A DNA stretch of 26,201 nucleotides from an uncultured Eubacterium sp. (lineage in GTDB: Bacteria > Bacillota > Clostridia > Lachnospirales > Lachnospiraceae), in NCBI GenBank assembly GCA_910585745.1, contig CAJUFM010000040.1:1-26201 (forward strand), in the 5' to 3' direction. The notes beneath the pieces are model-generated. The model ran no database searches. It was given only the letters and a program-made list of their open reading frames with translations, and was not told where the DNA came from. This document shows positions 15,444-23,321 of this stretch, piece by piece (the first letter of the stretch is position 1; every line of letters begins with the position of its first letter). Position numbers and translations under genes: made by a program.

Positions 15444-17237
15444 ATGAATAAAAAGGAAGACATGAATATAGTCATTGTCGGTCATGTGGATCACGGTAAG
15501 AGCACCCTTATGGGACGCCTGCTGGCAGATACCGGTTCCCTTCCCGAAGGAAAGTTAGAGCAGGTAAAAGAGACCTGCCGCCGGAACTCAAAGCCCTTTG
15601 AGTATGCATTTTTGCTGGATGCCCTGAAGGATGAGCAGTCCCAGGGCATCACGATAGACACGGCAAGATGTTTTTTTAAGACGGAAAAGAGAGACTACAT
15701 CATATTAGATGCGCCGGGGCATATTGAATTTCTGAAAAATATGATCACTGGAGCTTCCCGCGCCCAGGCGGCACTGCTTATGATCGATGCCAAAGAAGGT
15801 GTTCAGGAAAACTCCAGGCGGCACGCCTATATGCTTTCTATGCTGGGGATCCAACAGATTGCCGTAGTCATCAATAAGATGGATCTGGTGGATTATAGCC
15901 AGGAAGTATATGAAAAGGTAAAAAAAGAGTATCTTGAATTTTTAAAACAGATTAATATTACTCCGAAGTTTGTTCTTCCCGTTAGTTCCTTCCAGGGAGA
16001 CAATATCGTAAAGCAGAGCGATAAAATGCCATGGTACGACGGGATGTGTATTCTGGAGGTGCTGGATGCCTTTGAATGTGAGGAAGAGCACGACAAGCAG
16101 CCGTTCCGTATGCCAGTACAGGATGTATACAAATTTACTAGAAACGGAGATGACCGGAGAATCGTAGCGGGTACCATCGAGACCGGCAGGATCCGCGCCG
16201 GACAAGAGGTTATTTTCTATCCTTCCGGCAAAAAGAGCCACATCAATAAAATAGAGTCATTTAATACCGATCCCATCCAAGAGGGCAAGCCGGGCATGGC
16301 CATCGGGTTTACCATGAAAGAGCAGATTTATATAACCCGTGGGGAAATGATGGCCATCGCCGGAGAACCACAGCCCAAGACGGCATCGCGGATCTCAGCT
16401 AACATTTTCTGGCTTGGAAAGAAGGATTTTGTTCCGGGAAGATTATACTATCTGAAGATTGGCGGCGAAAAAGTCAAGGTAGAGGTGGAAGAGGTCAAGG
16501 GAGTCATTGATTCTTCCAATCTTTCTTCCACCGACACGAAGCAGGCGGTGGAGAAACATGAGGTGGCAGAGGTTATCTTGAAGACGGATAAGCCCATTGC
16601 CTTTGATACAGTAAGGGAGAGCGCAGGCACGAGCCGGTTTGTCATCGTGGACAATTATGAGATCGCCGGAGGCGGAATCATAACCGAAGCGCTGGAAGAT
16701 GAAGAAAGCGAAATCAGAAGCAGTGCCATGCTCCGCAATTATAAATGGGAGACCGGTGAGATCAGCCTGGAGTCCAGAATTGAACATTATGCCCAGAGAC
16801 CAGAGCTTATCGTGCTGACCGGGGAAAAGAATACCGGTAAGAAAGATCTGGCAAAGGCATTGGAAAAAAGTCTTCTGGATAGTGGCAGATATGTGTACTA
16901 CATGGGCATCGTTTCCTATCTTTATGGTGTAGGTGCGGATACCAAATCAGGTGGAGAAGAGGACCACAAGGAGCAGATACGGCGTTTTGCAGAAGTGGCA
17001 AATCTCATGCTGGATGCAGGAATGATCCTGATCATTACAGCGACCAGACTGACAGAGAGTGACCGCAAGATCATGAAGGCAGTGATTCAGAAAGAAATGG
17101 ATATTTTCTGGATCGGTGATGAGGTAAGTACAGATATTAAAATGGATATGAAGCTGAAGGACAGCGAATATGATTATGAAAAAAATATCAGAAAGATCCG
17201 GACGCTTCTTAAAGATAAAGGAATCCTGTTCCGTTGA
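15444..17237 (+). CDS. cysN: Sulfate adenylyltransferase large subunit (CysN GTPase) with degenerate APS-kinase-like tail
   Basis: A 597-residue protein. The first 420 or so residues are CysN, the EF-Tu-like GTPase that powers APS formation by CysD: G1 GHVDHGKST (13-21), G3 DAPGH (89-93), G4 NKMD (144-147), then two beta-barrel domains. From about 455 to the end is a domain arranged like APS kinase, as in CysNC/NodQ fusions. Its P-loop reads GEKNTGKK (460-467), with Lys where Ser/Thr is required, and the GDN-type substrate motif of APS kinase is replaced by YYMGIVSYLYG. The kinase domain is therefore probably inactive and perhaps structural or regulatory. A separate intact cysC follows, and the cysN stop overlaps a possible cysC ATG by one base. 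Confidence 0.93.
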   Translation: MNKKEDMNIVIVGHVDHGKSTLMGRLLADTGSLPEGKLEQVKETCRRNSKPFEYAFLLDALKDEQSQGITIDTARCFFKTEKRDYIILDAPGHIEFLKNMITGASRAQAALLMIDAKEGVQENSRRHAYMLSMLGIQQIAVVINKMDLVDYSQEVYEKVKKEYLEFLKQINITPKFVLPVSSFQGDNIVKQSDKMPWYDGMCILEVLDAFECEEEHDKQPFRMPVQDVYKFTRNGDDRRIVAGTIETGRIRAGQEVIFYPSGKKSHINKIESFNTDPIQEGKPGMAIGFTMKEQIYITRGEMMAIAGEPQPKTASRISANIFWLGKKDFVPGRLYYLKIGGEKVKVEVEEVKGVIDSSNLSSTDTKQAVEKHEVAEVILKTDKPIAFDTVRESAGTSRFVIVDNYEIAGGGIITEALEDEESEIRSSAMLRNYKWETGEISLESRIEHYAQRPELIVLTGEKNTGKKDLAKALEKSLLDSGRYVYYMGIVSYLYGVGADTKSGGEEDHKEQIRRFAEVANLMLDAGMILIITATRLTESDRKIMKAVIQKEMDIFWIGDEVSTDIKMDMKLKDSEYDYEKNIRKIRTLLKDKGILFR

Positions 17238-17260
17238 TGGATCGGGAGATGGAGAAAAGG

Positions 17261-17857
17261 ATGGCTTCAGACAATAAAAACGAAAATATTATCTGGCATG
17301 ATGGAAAAGTATCCTATGAAGACCGGTGCCGGGTTCTGAACCAGAAAGGGATTGTAGTATGGTTTACCGGGCTCTCAGGATCAGGCAAGTCTACGGTGGC
17401 AGTGGAGCTGGAGCACATGCTAAACGAAGCCGGAAAGGCGGTATACCGTCTGGACGGGGACAATATCCGCTGTGGTATCAACTCAGATCTTGGCTTTAGT
17501 GATGAGGATCGCAACGAAAATATCCGCCGTATCAGTGAGATCGCAGCACTGTTTCAGGATGCAGGGGTGATCACACTGGTGTCTTTTATCTCTCCTTTCA
17601 GGGCAATGCGTCAGTTCGCCAGAGAGAGAGCTGGTGAGGGAAATTTTATAGAAGTCTACGTGAATACGGATTTTGAAACCTGCAGGCAGCGGGATCCGAA
17701 GGGATTGTACAAAAAGAAGATCCAGCAGTTTACCGGGAAGGACTCTGTCTATGAGGAGCCGCTGGATCCGGAGATCATATTGGATACAGTAGATCATACT
17801 CCTCATGAATGTGCAATGCAGATTTATGAGAGAATATGGGGAGAGAGGCATGGGTAG
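17261..17857 (+). CDS. cysC: Adenylylsulfate (APS) kinase (CysC)
   Basis: A 198-residue stand-alone APS kinase that phosphorylates APS to PAPS, the activated sulfate donor. The P-loop GLSGSGKST is at 37-45, LDGDNIR and NENIRRISE follow, and ISPFRAMRQFARE carries the active-site serine region. The ATG at 17261 is chosen because GGAG lies six bases upstream and the product then aligns with the usual N-terminus (ENIIWHDGKVS). An alternative ATG at 17237 overlaps the cysN stop and would add eight residues. It is an intact kinase beside the degenerate kinase domain fused to CysN, so PAPS production should depend on this gene. Its 3' end overlaps the next gene by 8 bp. Confidence 0.95.
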   Translation: MASDNKNENIIWHDGKVSYEDRCRVLNQKGIVVWFTGLSGSGKSTVAVELEHMLNEAGKAVYRLDGDNIRCGINSDLGFSDEDRNENIRRISEIAALFQDAGVITLVSFISPFRAMRQFARERAGEGNFIEVYVNTDFETCRQRDPKGLYKKKIQQFTGKDSVYEEPLDPEIILDTVDHTPHECAMQIYERIWGERHG

Positions 17858-19865
17858 TTTAGTCAAAAAGCTCAAACGGGAGATAAAGCGCAGGAAACGA
17901 GAATTTGAAACTGCCAGGGACGCCAGGGTGAAAAAAACCTATCACAGCAATGGCGGCACGATCACAGTCCGGCCGGAGGCATGGGTGATACGGGGATCAG
18001 AAGCCTACGAAGAGGTTTTCCGGCGGGAACAGGCAGATTCCTTTAAGACCAATATCAGGACGAAGAAAATGTATTCTCTTGTTTCTCAGGCGAAAGACTG
18101 GTTTTTGGAGTTGCAGCTACGAAGTGAAAAATATACCTTTAACAATATGCTGGCAGTGGTAAATCCTTTCGGGGAGGCGCCATTGACAGCTCTTGTGTTG
18201 TTTACAACACTTATGGATTACAGCATACGTGTTACCGTGGAGGGAGACACAGAGGACACCAGCTTTATATCGGAATATCCCCCTGCCAAGCGTCACCGCA
18301 TTCCCATCCTGGGACTGTATCCGGGACGGAGCACAGAGGTTGTCATTGAACTTCTGGATGAAAACGGCCAGGTGTGTGACTGCCGAAGATTTCCACTCAT
18401 TACGGAGCCTCTTCCAGAAGACTTAAAGGATATCATAACAGTAAAAAAGAAAAATGACCAGGCAGCATTTAAAAATATTTTGATCGCCGGCGGCATTGAC
18501 ATCAAACCCTGCGTGTTTGACAAAGAAGGGAAGATCCGTTATTATCTGCGGAGAAAGCCCAAAGGCTACGGTATATTTCCACTGTCAAAGGGGCGTTTTC
18601 TGTTTATGGAACGGGAGATTTCAGCCCCATCTTTTACCAATCCCCATTCTGTCCAGATGTATGATATGGACTATCTCGGGCGGGTGGGAAGAACATATCT
18701 CGTAAAGAACGGAGCCCATCACACCGTGGAGGAAAAGACACCCGGAGGCAATATTCTGACAGCGGGAAACAGCCTGGAAGAGCATTCCGAGGATCTGATC
18801 CTGGAACTGAACCGGGAAAATGGAGAGATTGTGCATCAGATCAAACTGGGTGATCTGTTTGATGAAACATATCAGGATATGATGGACTGGGCGCACATTA
18901 ATTCAGCCTCCTATGATGAAGAGGAGGATTCCATGCTGGTATCCATGAGAAATATTCATTCTGTGGCATCCTTTGACTGGGGCCTTGATGAGATCCGGTG
19001 GATTTTAGCCGATCCCCGGTTCTGGGAGGGGACAGAAATGGCAGATAAGCTGTTAAAACCAGTAGGCGAGGTGCCATGGTTCTACCAGCAGCATGCCGTT
19101 TTTGAGGTGGAGCTGGAGGAAAAGAGGCCGGATATCAAGCATATCATGGTCTTTGACAACCACTGGCACAAACGCCGGAAAGTGAAATTTTTTGATAAAG
19201 ATAAATTAAGTTATATCAGCTTTTATGAGATCAACGAAAAAGAAAAGACGGTGAAATTGTATAAGCGTTTTCCCTGTCCCAAGTCCAAGATCCGCTCGAA
19301 CGCTGTTTTTGATAAAGACACCAGACATCTCTATGCCATGGCAGGATCTCTGGTGCCTGAGATCGAGGAAAACCTGGGTTTGATCCGGGAATATGATTTT
19401 GATTCCATGGAAGTGCTCAGTGAGTATTATGTAAAGCCAGGCTTTTTCCGGGCCCATGAATTTTTGCCGGATATGGTGTCCCTGTCAAAGACACTGGTGA
19501 AAAATACGGATTACCTGGGCGGAGACCTGAAACGTCCCCAGCAGATGACAGAGGACGAAATAGAAGGCCTGGACTTTCAGGAAGCTCCAGGTGTAAAGGA
19601 TTCTTCCGTATTTTACCGGATGCAGGAAGACCTTCTGTATATCCATGAAATGGATCATGCTATTGGAGCGGTTTATCTCCGGGGGACTGAAGGGGTCTGG
19701 AAGGTGGATTTTTCGGATACCTGGCAGACCATGAAGACCTTTGAGGATGCGGATTACCGCATCGCCATGTGGCTGGACCAGCTGCCCCTGGATCAGTATG
19801 AATTATATATTCTGCTCCACGGTGAATTACAGAATACAGGTAAAAAGCTCACGAAGCAAAAATAG
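17850..19865 (+). CDS. Arylsulfate sulfotransferase-like protein without signal peptide
   Basis: A 671-residue member of the arylsulfotransferase (ASST) family. The N-terminal small beta domain is seen in NPFGEAPLTALVLFTT (about 105-125). The propeller domain carries the expected histidine positions: GAHHT (His290/His291), DWAHINSASY (His349) with SMRNIHS (Arg367, His370), and YQQHAVFEV (His415), which likely corresponds to the transiently sulfated histidine of E. coli AssT. Classical AssT is periplasmic and moves sulfate between phenols without PAPS. This protein instead starts MGSLVKKLKREIKRRKRE, very basic with no export signal, so it looks cytosolic. The ATG at 17850 has GGGAGAGAGG just upstream and overlaps cysC by 8 bp, implying translational coupling. 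The context suggests use of, or linkage to, PAPS. The acceptor is unknown. Confidence 0.85.
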   Translation: MGSLVKKLKREIKRRKREFETARDARVKKTYHSNGGTITVRPEAWVIRGSEAYEEVFRREQADSFKTNIRTKKMYSLVSQAKDWFLELQLRSEKYTFNNMLAVVNPFGEAPLTALVLFTTLMDYSIRVTVEGDTEDTSFISEYPPAKRHRIPILGLYPGRSTEVVIELLDENGQVCDCRRFPLITEPLPEDLKDIITVKKKNDQAAFKNILIAGGIDIKPCVFDKEGKIRYYLRRKPKGYGIFPLSKGRFLFMEREISAPSFTNPHSVQMYDMDYLGRVGRTYLVKNGAHHTVEEKTPGGNILTAGNSLEEHSEDLILELNRENGEIVHQIKLGDLFDETYQDMMDWAHINSASYDEEEDSMLVSMRNIHSVASFDWGLDEIRWILADPRFWEGTEMADKLLKPVGEVPWFYQQHAVFEVELEEKRPDIKHIMVFDNHWHKRRKVKFFDKDKLSYISFYEINEKEKTVKLYKRFPCPKSKIRSNAVFDKDTRHLYAMAGSLVPEIEENLGLIREYDFDSMEVLSEYYVKPGFFRAHEFLPDMVSLSKTLVKNTDYLGGDLKRPQQMTEDEIEGLDFQEAPGVKDSSVFYRMQEDLLYIHEMDHAIGAVYLRGTEGVWKVDFSDTWQTMKTFEDADYRIAMWLDQLPLDQYELYILLHGELQNTGKKLTKQK

Positions 19866-20648
19866 ATTTTTGGCAATAATACCCTTTAGCTGCCATCGGG
19901 GAACTGGTGTTTTCAGAAAACCGGTTTCAATGGTGATAGAGGGTATTTTTTTTTCATAGACGCACCAGTCGCCAAACCCACCGGCGGGACGGGTGTCTTT
20001 GGTGTTTTCCACGAGGCGGTATCCGGTTACCCGGTGAGTAACTGCAGCCATCGAAGTAATCTGGCTTTTCAGGGAGCCATGAACATCATAGTCATAGTAG
20101 ATGAGATTGCCACGGGAGTGATAGTGTATGATCCCTAATGGGTTTGTGAGCCCATTTACGAATTCCATGAGACACCGGGTCTCCTGCTGGTCACCGGCGC
20201 TTACACCGGGGTTTCTTTTTGCCCGGTCGGGAGATTTGCCGAAGCCGCAGGGGAAATTTCGGTTCAGGTCCACGCCCCGCCCATTTTCTTTCCAGGTTTT
20301 TGCCTCCGTAGACATAGAGATACAAACGCCGTCCGGATTTGTCATCGGCAGAAAGATCACGCAGATCTCCTTCCAGAGTTCCCGGTAGCAGCCTTCGTAA
20401 TGTTCCAGGTAATATTCCATGATCCGCAGGAGAAGGGTGGTATTGATGTACTCCCTGCCGTGGATCGAGGCGGTTATGACAAATTGGCCCGGGGCTTTAG
20501 AGGACCCCAGGCTGCAGGCATAAAGCTGGCGTTTGCCATGGGTGGTACCCAGTGAGTTTACCCGGAAATATTCCGGAGGATACTGTTTTTCCAGCTCCCG
20601 GATACGTTTTTCCATTGTGGTGTAAGTATAGAGAGAATTTTTTTTCAT
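19827..20648 (-). CDS. M14-family zinc carboxypeptidase
   Basis: A 273-residue metallopeptidase of family M14, in the group that includes gamma-D-glutamyl-diaminopimelate peptidases and MpaA-like murein peptide amidases. Zinc ligands are His63 and Glu66 in SIHGREYI and His177 in IIHYHSRG. NPDGV and VDLNRNFP bind substrate, and Glu241 in ITIETG is the catalytic base. No signal peptide is present, so it may act on recycled muropeptides or other peptides in the cytoplasm. Its 3' end overlaps the sulfotransferase gene tail-to-tail by 39 bp. The ATG at 20648 is the only plausible start in frame, though no good ribosome binding site precedes it; it may be translated after the ClC gene in the same transcript. 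Confidence 0.9.
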   Translation of the reverse strand: MKKNSLYTYTTMEKRIRELEKQYPPEYFRVNSLGTTHGKRQLYACSLGSSKAPGQFVITASIHGREYINTTLLLRIMEYYLEHYEGCYRELWKEICVIFLPMTNPDGVCISMSTEAKTWKENGRGVDLNRNFPCGFGKSPDRAKRNPGVSAGDQQETRCLMEFVNGLTNPLGIIHYHSRGNLIYYDYDVHGSLKSQITSMAAVTHRVTGYRLVENTKDTRPAGGFGDWCVYEKKIPSITIETGFLKTPVPRWQLKGIIAKNLFLLRELFTCIL

Positions 20649-20692
20649 GGGATATCTGCCGGGAATAGCGAGAAACTCCGGCTGCCTTTCCT

Positions 20693-20714
20693 AACACAGC
20701 CCCTTGGCAGTGTT
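20693..20714 (-). other. Small hairpin between ClC gene and M14 peptidase gene
   Basis: AACAC-A-GCC pairs with GGC-A-GTGTT around CCTT (8 pairs, one A-A mismatch). There is no T-run on either strand, so it is not a convincing terminator and the two minus-strand genes may be co-transcribed. Confidence 0.35.
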
Positions 20715-20730
20715 AATATCATAGGATATC

Positions 20731-21984
20731 TTATGCCAGAGTTTTGTGATTTATGAGCTGTGCTGTGAGGTGGGAAAAAAGACAGACGATACAAAGGGGC
20801 AGCAGATTTGCGTAACAGCAGGTAAACTCGCACAGGAGAAATGCGCCGGTGAGAGGGGCGCTGATAGCAGAAGCAAAAAAACCTGCCATACCGGCCAGAA
20901 GAAAGCAGAGGGGAGAAAATCCCGTTCCGGGAAAGAGTGAGCACAGAGCGAGACCATAGAGCTGGCCGATGCAGGCTCCGACTGTCAGCAGGGGAAATAT
21001 GGTTCCGCCGGGCAGACCAGAGCCAGAGGAGATCATGGAAAAGAGATATTTTCCAAAGAGAAGCAGCACAAGGGTGGTATAGGCAGCTGGTGTTTTGAGA
21101 ACAGCCAGCATATTATTTCCTGATCCTATGATGGTGGGAAAAAAATAGCACACGACACCGGCTAATAGAAAGAGGACACTCCATAACAATCCATGGATTC
21201 GCTTATTATACTTTGAGAGCAGTTTTGCATATCGTTTCAGGGAAAATGCATAATATGTCCCGGTAATACCCAAAAGGACACCCAGCAGGGCTAATGCGGG
21301 GTAATAGCAATATTGCTCCAGAGGAATGATGATTTCCAGAATGGGAGTGGTTCCGTAGACCAGATGGCTGACCAGGAATGCAGATAGAGAGCCGACAGCG
21401 ATGGTCAGTGCAGATAAGGTTCTGCATCCTGGAAATTTTTCAAGGGTGAAGGCAAGACCGGACACCGGGGCGCAAAATAGTGCAGACAGCCCCGCTCCGG
21501 CGCCGGTGCAATAGTATTCAGCAGGTTTAAGGTGCGACGGATGCCGGCGGCGGGAAGATTGCAGAAAACGGCAGACCCCTTTTCCGGACATAGTTCCGAT
21601 CTCTACGGCAGACCCGGTTTTTCCCAGGGAAAAGCCCGCCAGAATACACAGGGGAGCAGAGGTCAGTTTTACTAGAAGAACAGACCACCATCTGGCATCG
21701 GTAACGCCCCTGGCTTCTTCCAGAAAATGGGAAACCCCGCCCCCTTCTGCCTTTGGTTCCAGACAGATGCTCCAATAAACAAAACGGGACAGGAGTAATA
21801 ACCCTGCTCCCCAGGCGGCGGAATAGAGAAGACTGCCGCTGTGGAGAGCAGGAATGATCTTATGATTAAGGGCATTATCACAGAAATTCATGAATAAACG
21901 GAACAGGCAGATGGTAAGCCCGGCAAAGATCCCTGTGATCAGCCCTGCAAATATTCTTGAAAGTATGTATTTCTTTTGTTTCAT
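20731..21984 (-). CDS. ClC-family anion channel/transporter with altered gate residues
   Basis: A 417-residue polytopic membrane protein of the ClC family. Family landmarks are EGGGVSHFLEE (around 80-90), GKTGSAVEIG (121-130), FCAPVSGLAFTLEKF (about 170-184), GLPGGTIFPLL and SAPLTGAFLLCEF. In typical bacterial ClC antiporters the second motif reads G(K/R)EGP, with a glutamate that gates chloride and passes protons. Here that position is Thr123 and the Pro is Ser. The internal proton glutamate appears to be Lys183 (LEK). The protein is therefore more likely a passive anion conductor, or has another specificity, than a chloride/proton antiporter. The ATG at 21984 has GGAG eight bases upstream on its strand. 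It is divergently transcribed from tmcAL. Confidence 0.87.
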   Translation of the reverse strand: MKQKKYILSRIFAGLITGIFAGLTICLFRLFMNFCDNALNHKIIPALHSGSLLYSAAWGAGLLLLSRFVYWSICLEPKAEGGGVSHFLEEARGVTDARWWSVLLVKLTSAPLCILAGFSLGKTGSAVEIGTMSGKGVCRFLQSSRRRHPSHLKPAEYYCTGAGAGLSALFCAPVSGLAFTLEKFPGCRTLSALTIAVGSLSAFLVSHLVYGTTPILEIIIPLEQYCYYPALALLGVLLGITGTYYAFSLKRYAKLLSKYNKRIHGLLWSVLFLLAGVVCYFFPTIIGSGNNMLAVLKTPAAYTTLVLLLFGKYLFSMISSGSGLPGGTIFPLLTVGACIGQLYGLALCSLFPGTGFSPLCFLLAGMAGFFASAISAPLTGAFLLCEFTCCYANLLPLCIVCLFSHLTAQLINHKTLA

Positions 21985-21999
21985 GTGAATCTCCAGGTG

Positions 22000-22028
22000 T
22001 TGCGTATTTTTTATAGTAATGATATCAT
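22000..22028 (+). promoter_or_regulatory. Possible promoter of tmcAL
   Basis: TTGCGT (22000-22005), 17 bp, and TATCAT (22023-22028). The -35 is weak. The -10 shares the ATGATATCAT palindrome with the divergent ClC promoter, so the two would compete for polymerase. Confidence 0.4.
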
Positions 22029-22047
22029 AAAGTCAGTAGAATGTAAA
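22019..22047 (-). promoter_or_regulatory. Promoter of the ClC gene, overlapping a palindrome
   Basis: On the minus strand, TTTACA (22042-22047) is separated by 17 bp from TATCAT (22019-22024). The -10 lies inside a perfect 10-bp palindrome, ATGATATCAT (22019-22028), which also supplies a -10-like TATCAT on the plus strand. Confidence 0.55.
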
Positions 22048-22070
22048 TAATGGGAAAGGATTGGTGTATT

Positions 22071-23273
22071 ATGTCAGCCGCCGGAATTATATGTGAGTAC
22101 AATCCCTTTCATCAGGGGCATCAGTTTCATATCGGGCAAGTCCGTGAAAAAACCGGGGCGGATACGGTGGTGGTGATAATGAACGGTGACTTTGTCCAGC
22201 GGGGGGAGCCGGCCATTGTGGACAAATACATCCGCACCCGGATGGCACTGGAAGGGGGAGCAGATATGGTGTTTGAACTTCCGGTGCGCTATGGTCTGTC
22301 CAGTGCAGAGGATTTTGCCAGGGGAGGAATACTGGCACTGGATTCCCTGTCCTTTATAGATTTTTACTGTTTTGGCAGCGAAGGAGCTATTCAGGAACAG
22401 CTGGAACAGGCTGGGCACTATCTGGCGGAAGAACCGGAACATTATAAAAAACAGCTTGGGTGCTATCTCCGTGAGGGATTTTCTTTTCCAGCGGCGAGGG
22501 AACGGGCATACACTGATTGTGTGAAGTTGACTGCGGAGGAAAGAGAGCAGCTGTTTATGCCCAATAATACGCTGGGCATTGAATACATCAAGGCAGCCCG
22601 TCGGCTGGGATCTTCCATGAAGCCTGTGGTCATAAGAAGACAGGGGATGGGATATCACGAAGAACTGACCGGGCAGCAGGAGGAGCAGGGCTTTTTGTCA
22701 GCGACAGCAGTGCGCAGCCAGATATGGAAGGGAAACTTTACTGGGCTGTCAGAAGGAGCAGTGGAGCTGTTAAAAAAAGCGCCCTGTTATATCCGCTCTG
22801 AGGATTTCTGGCAGATGTGCTCTTTTGCCATCCGGGACAGCTGGGACGGGCTGGAAGAGATAAAGGATCTGTCTGAAGAGTTGGCGAATTCCATGCGGAA
22901 AAACTGGTACGAGGCGGTATCGCTAGATGATTTTGCAAACCGCTGCAAGACGAAAAATATGACGATGGCGAGAGTAAAACGGTGCGTGTTCCAGATACTT
23001 CTTGGTATAGAAAAGGAATCCGGCGGGGAGGACAGCTTTCCCTATATGCGCCTGCTGGGAATGAGACGTAGAGCAGCAGAAAATCTTAAATATGTAAAGA
23101 AAACGAAAGTGCTGGGCAGGCTTGCCAGAGATATGGAGGAGCTGGATGACAGAGGGAGGGAGAAGCTGAAACAGGACATCAAGGCGGCGGACCTGTACCG
23201 CACTGTGGCGATGGCAGTAAGTGGACGGAGGCTGCCGGAAGAATTTCGCCGGCAGGTGATCCTTGTGGATTAG
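22071..23273 (+). CDS. tmcAL: tRNA(Met) cytidine acetate ligase (TmcAL, YlbM family)
   Basis: A 400-residue TmcAL, which acetylates the wobble cytidine C34 of elongator tRNA-Met using acetate and ATP. The N-terminal nucleotidyltransferase motif is IICEYNPFHQGH, with the HxGH signature at His14 and His17. NGDFVQRGEPA, GADMVFELPV and NTLGIEYIKA follow as in the family, and the C-terminal helical part (MRLLGMRR, ENLKYVKK) binds tRNA. The start at 22071 is preferred over the ATG at 22050 because AAAGGA lies about 10 bases upstream and MSAAGIICEYNPF is the normal N-terminus. No T-run terminator follows; instead a long inverted repeat begins 48 bp after the stop. Confidence 0.94.
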   Translation: MSAAGIICEYNPFHQGHQFHIGQVREKTGADTVVVIMNGDFVQRGEPAIVDKYIRTRMALEGGADMVFELPVRYGLSSAEDFARGGILALDSLSFIDFYCFGSEGAIQEQLEQAGHYLAEEPEHYKKQLGCYLREGFSFPAARERAYTDCVKLTAEEREQLFMPNNTLGIEYIKAARRLGSSMKPVVIRRQGMGYHEELTGQQEEQGFLSATAVRSQIWKGNFTGLSEGAVELLKKAPCYIRSEDFWQMCSFAIRDSWDGLEEIKDLSEELANSMRKNWYEAVSLDDFANRCKTKNMTMARVKRCVFQILLGIEKESGGEDSFPYMRLLGMRRRAAENLKYVKKTKVLGRLARDMEELDDRGREKLKQDIKAADLYRTVAMAVSGRRLPEEFRRQVILVD

Positions 23274-23321
23274 CGGATTATCACATTGACAGGTGACACT
23301 ACAGGACAGTGTGACGCTGGA

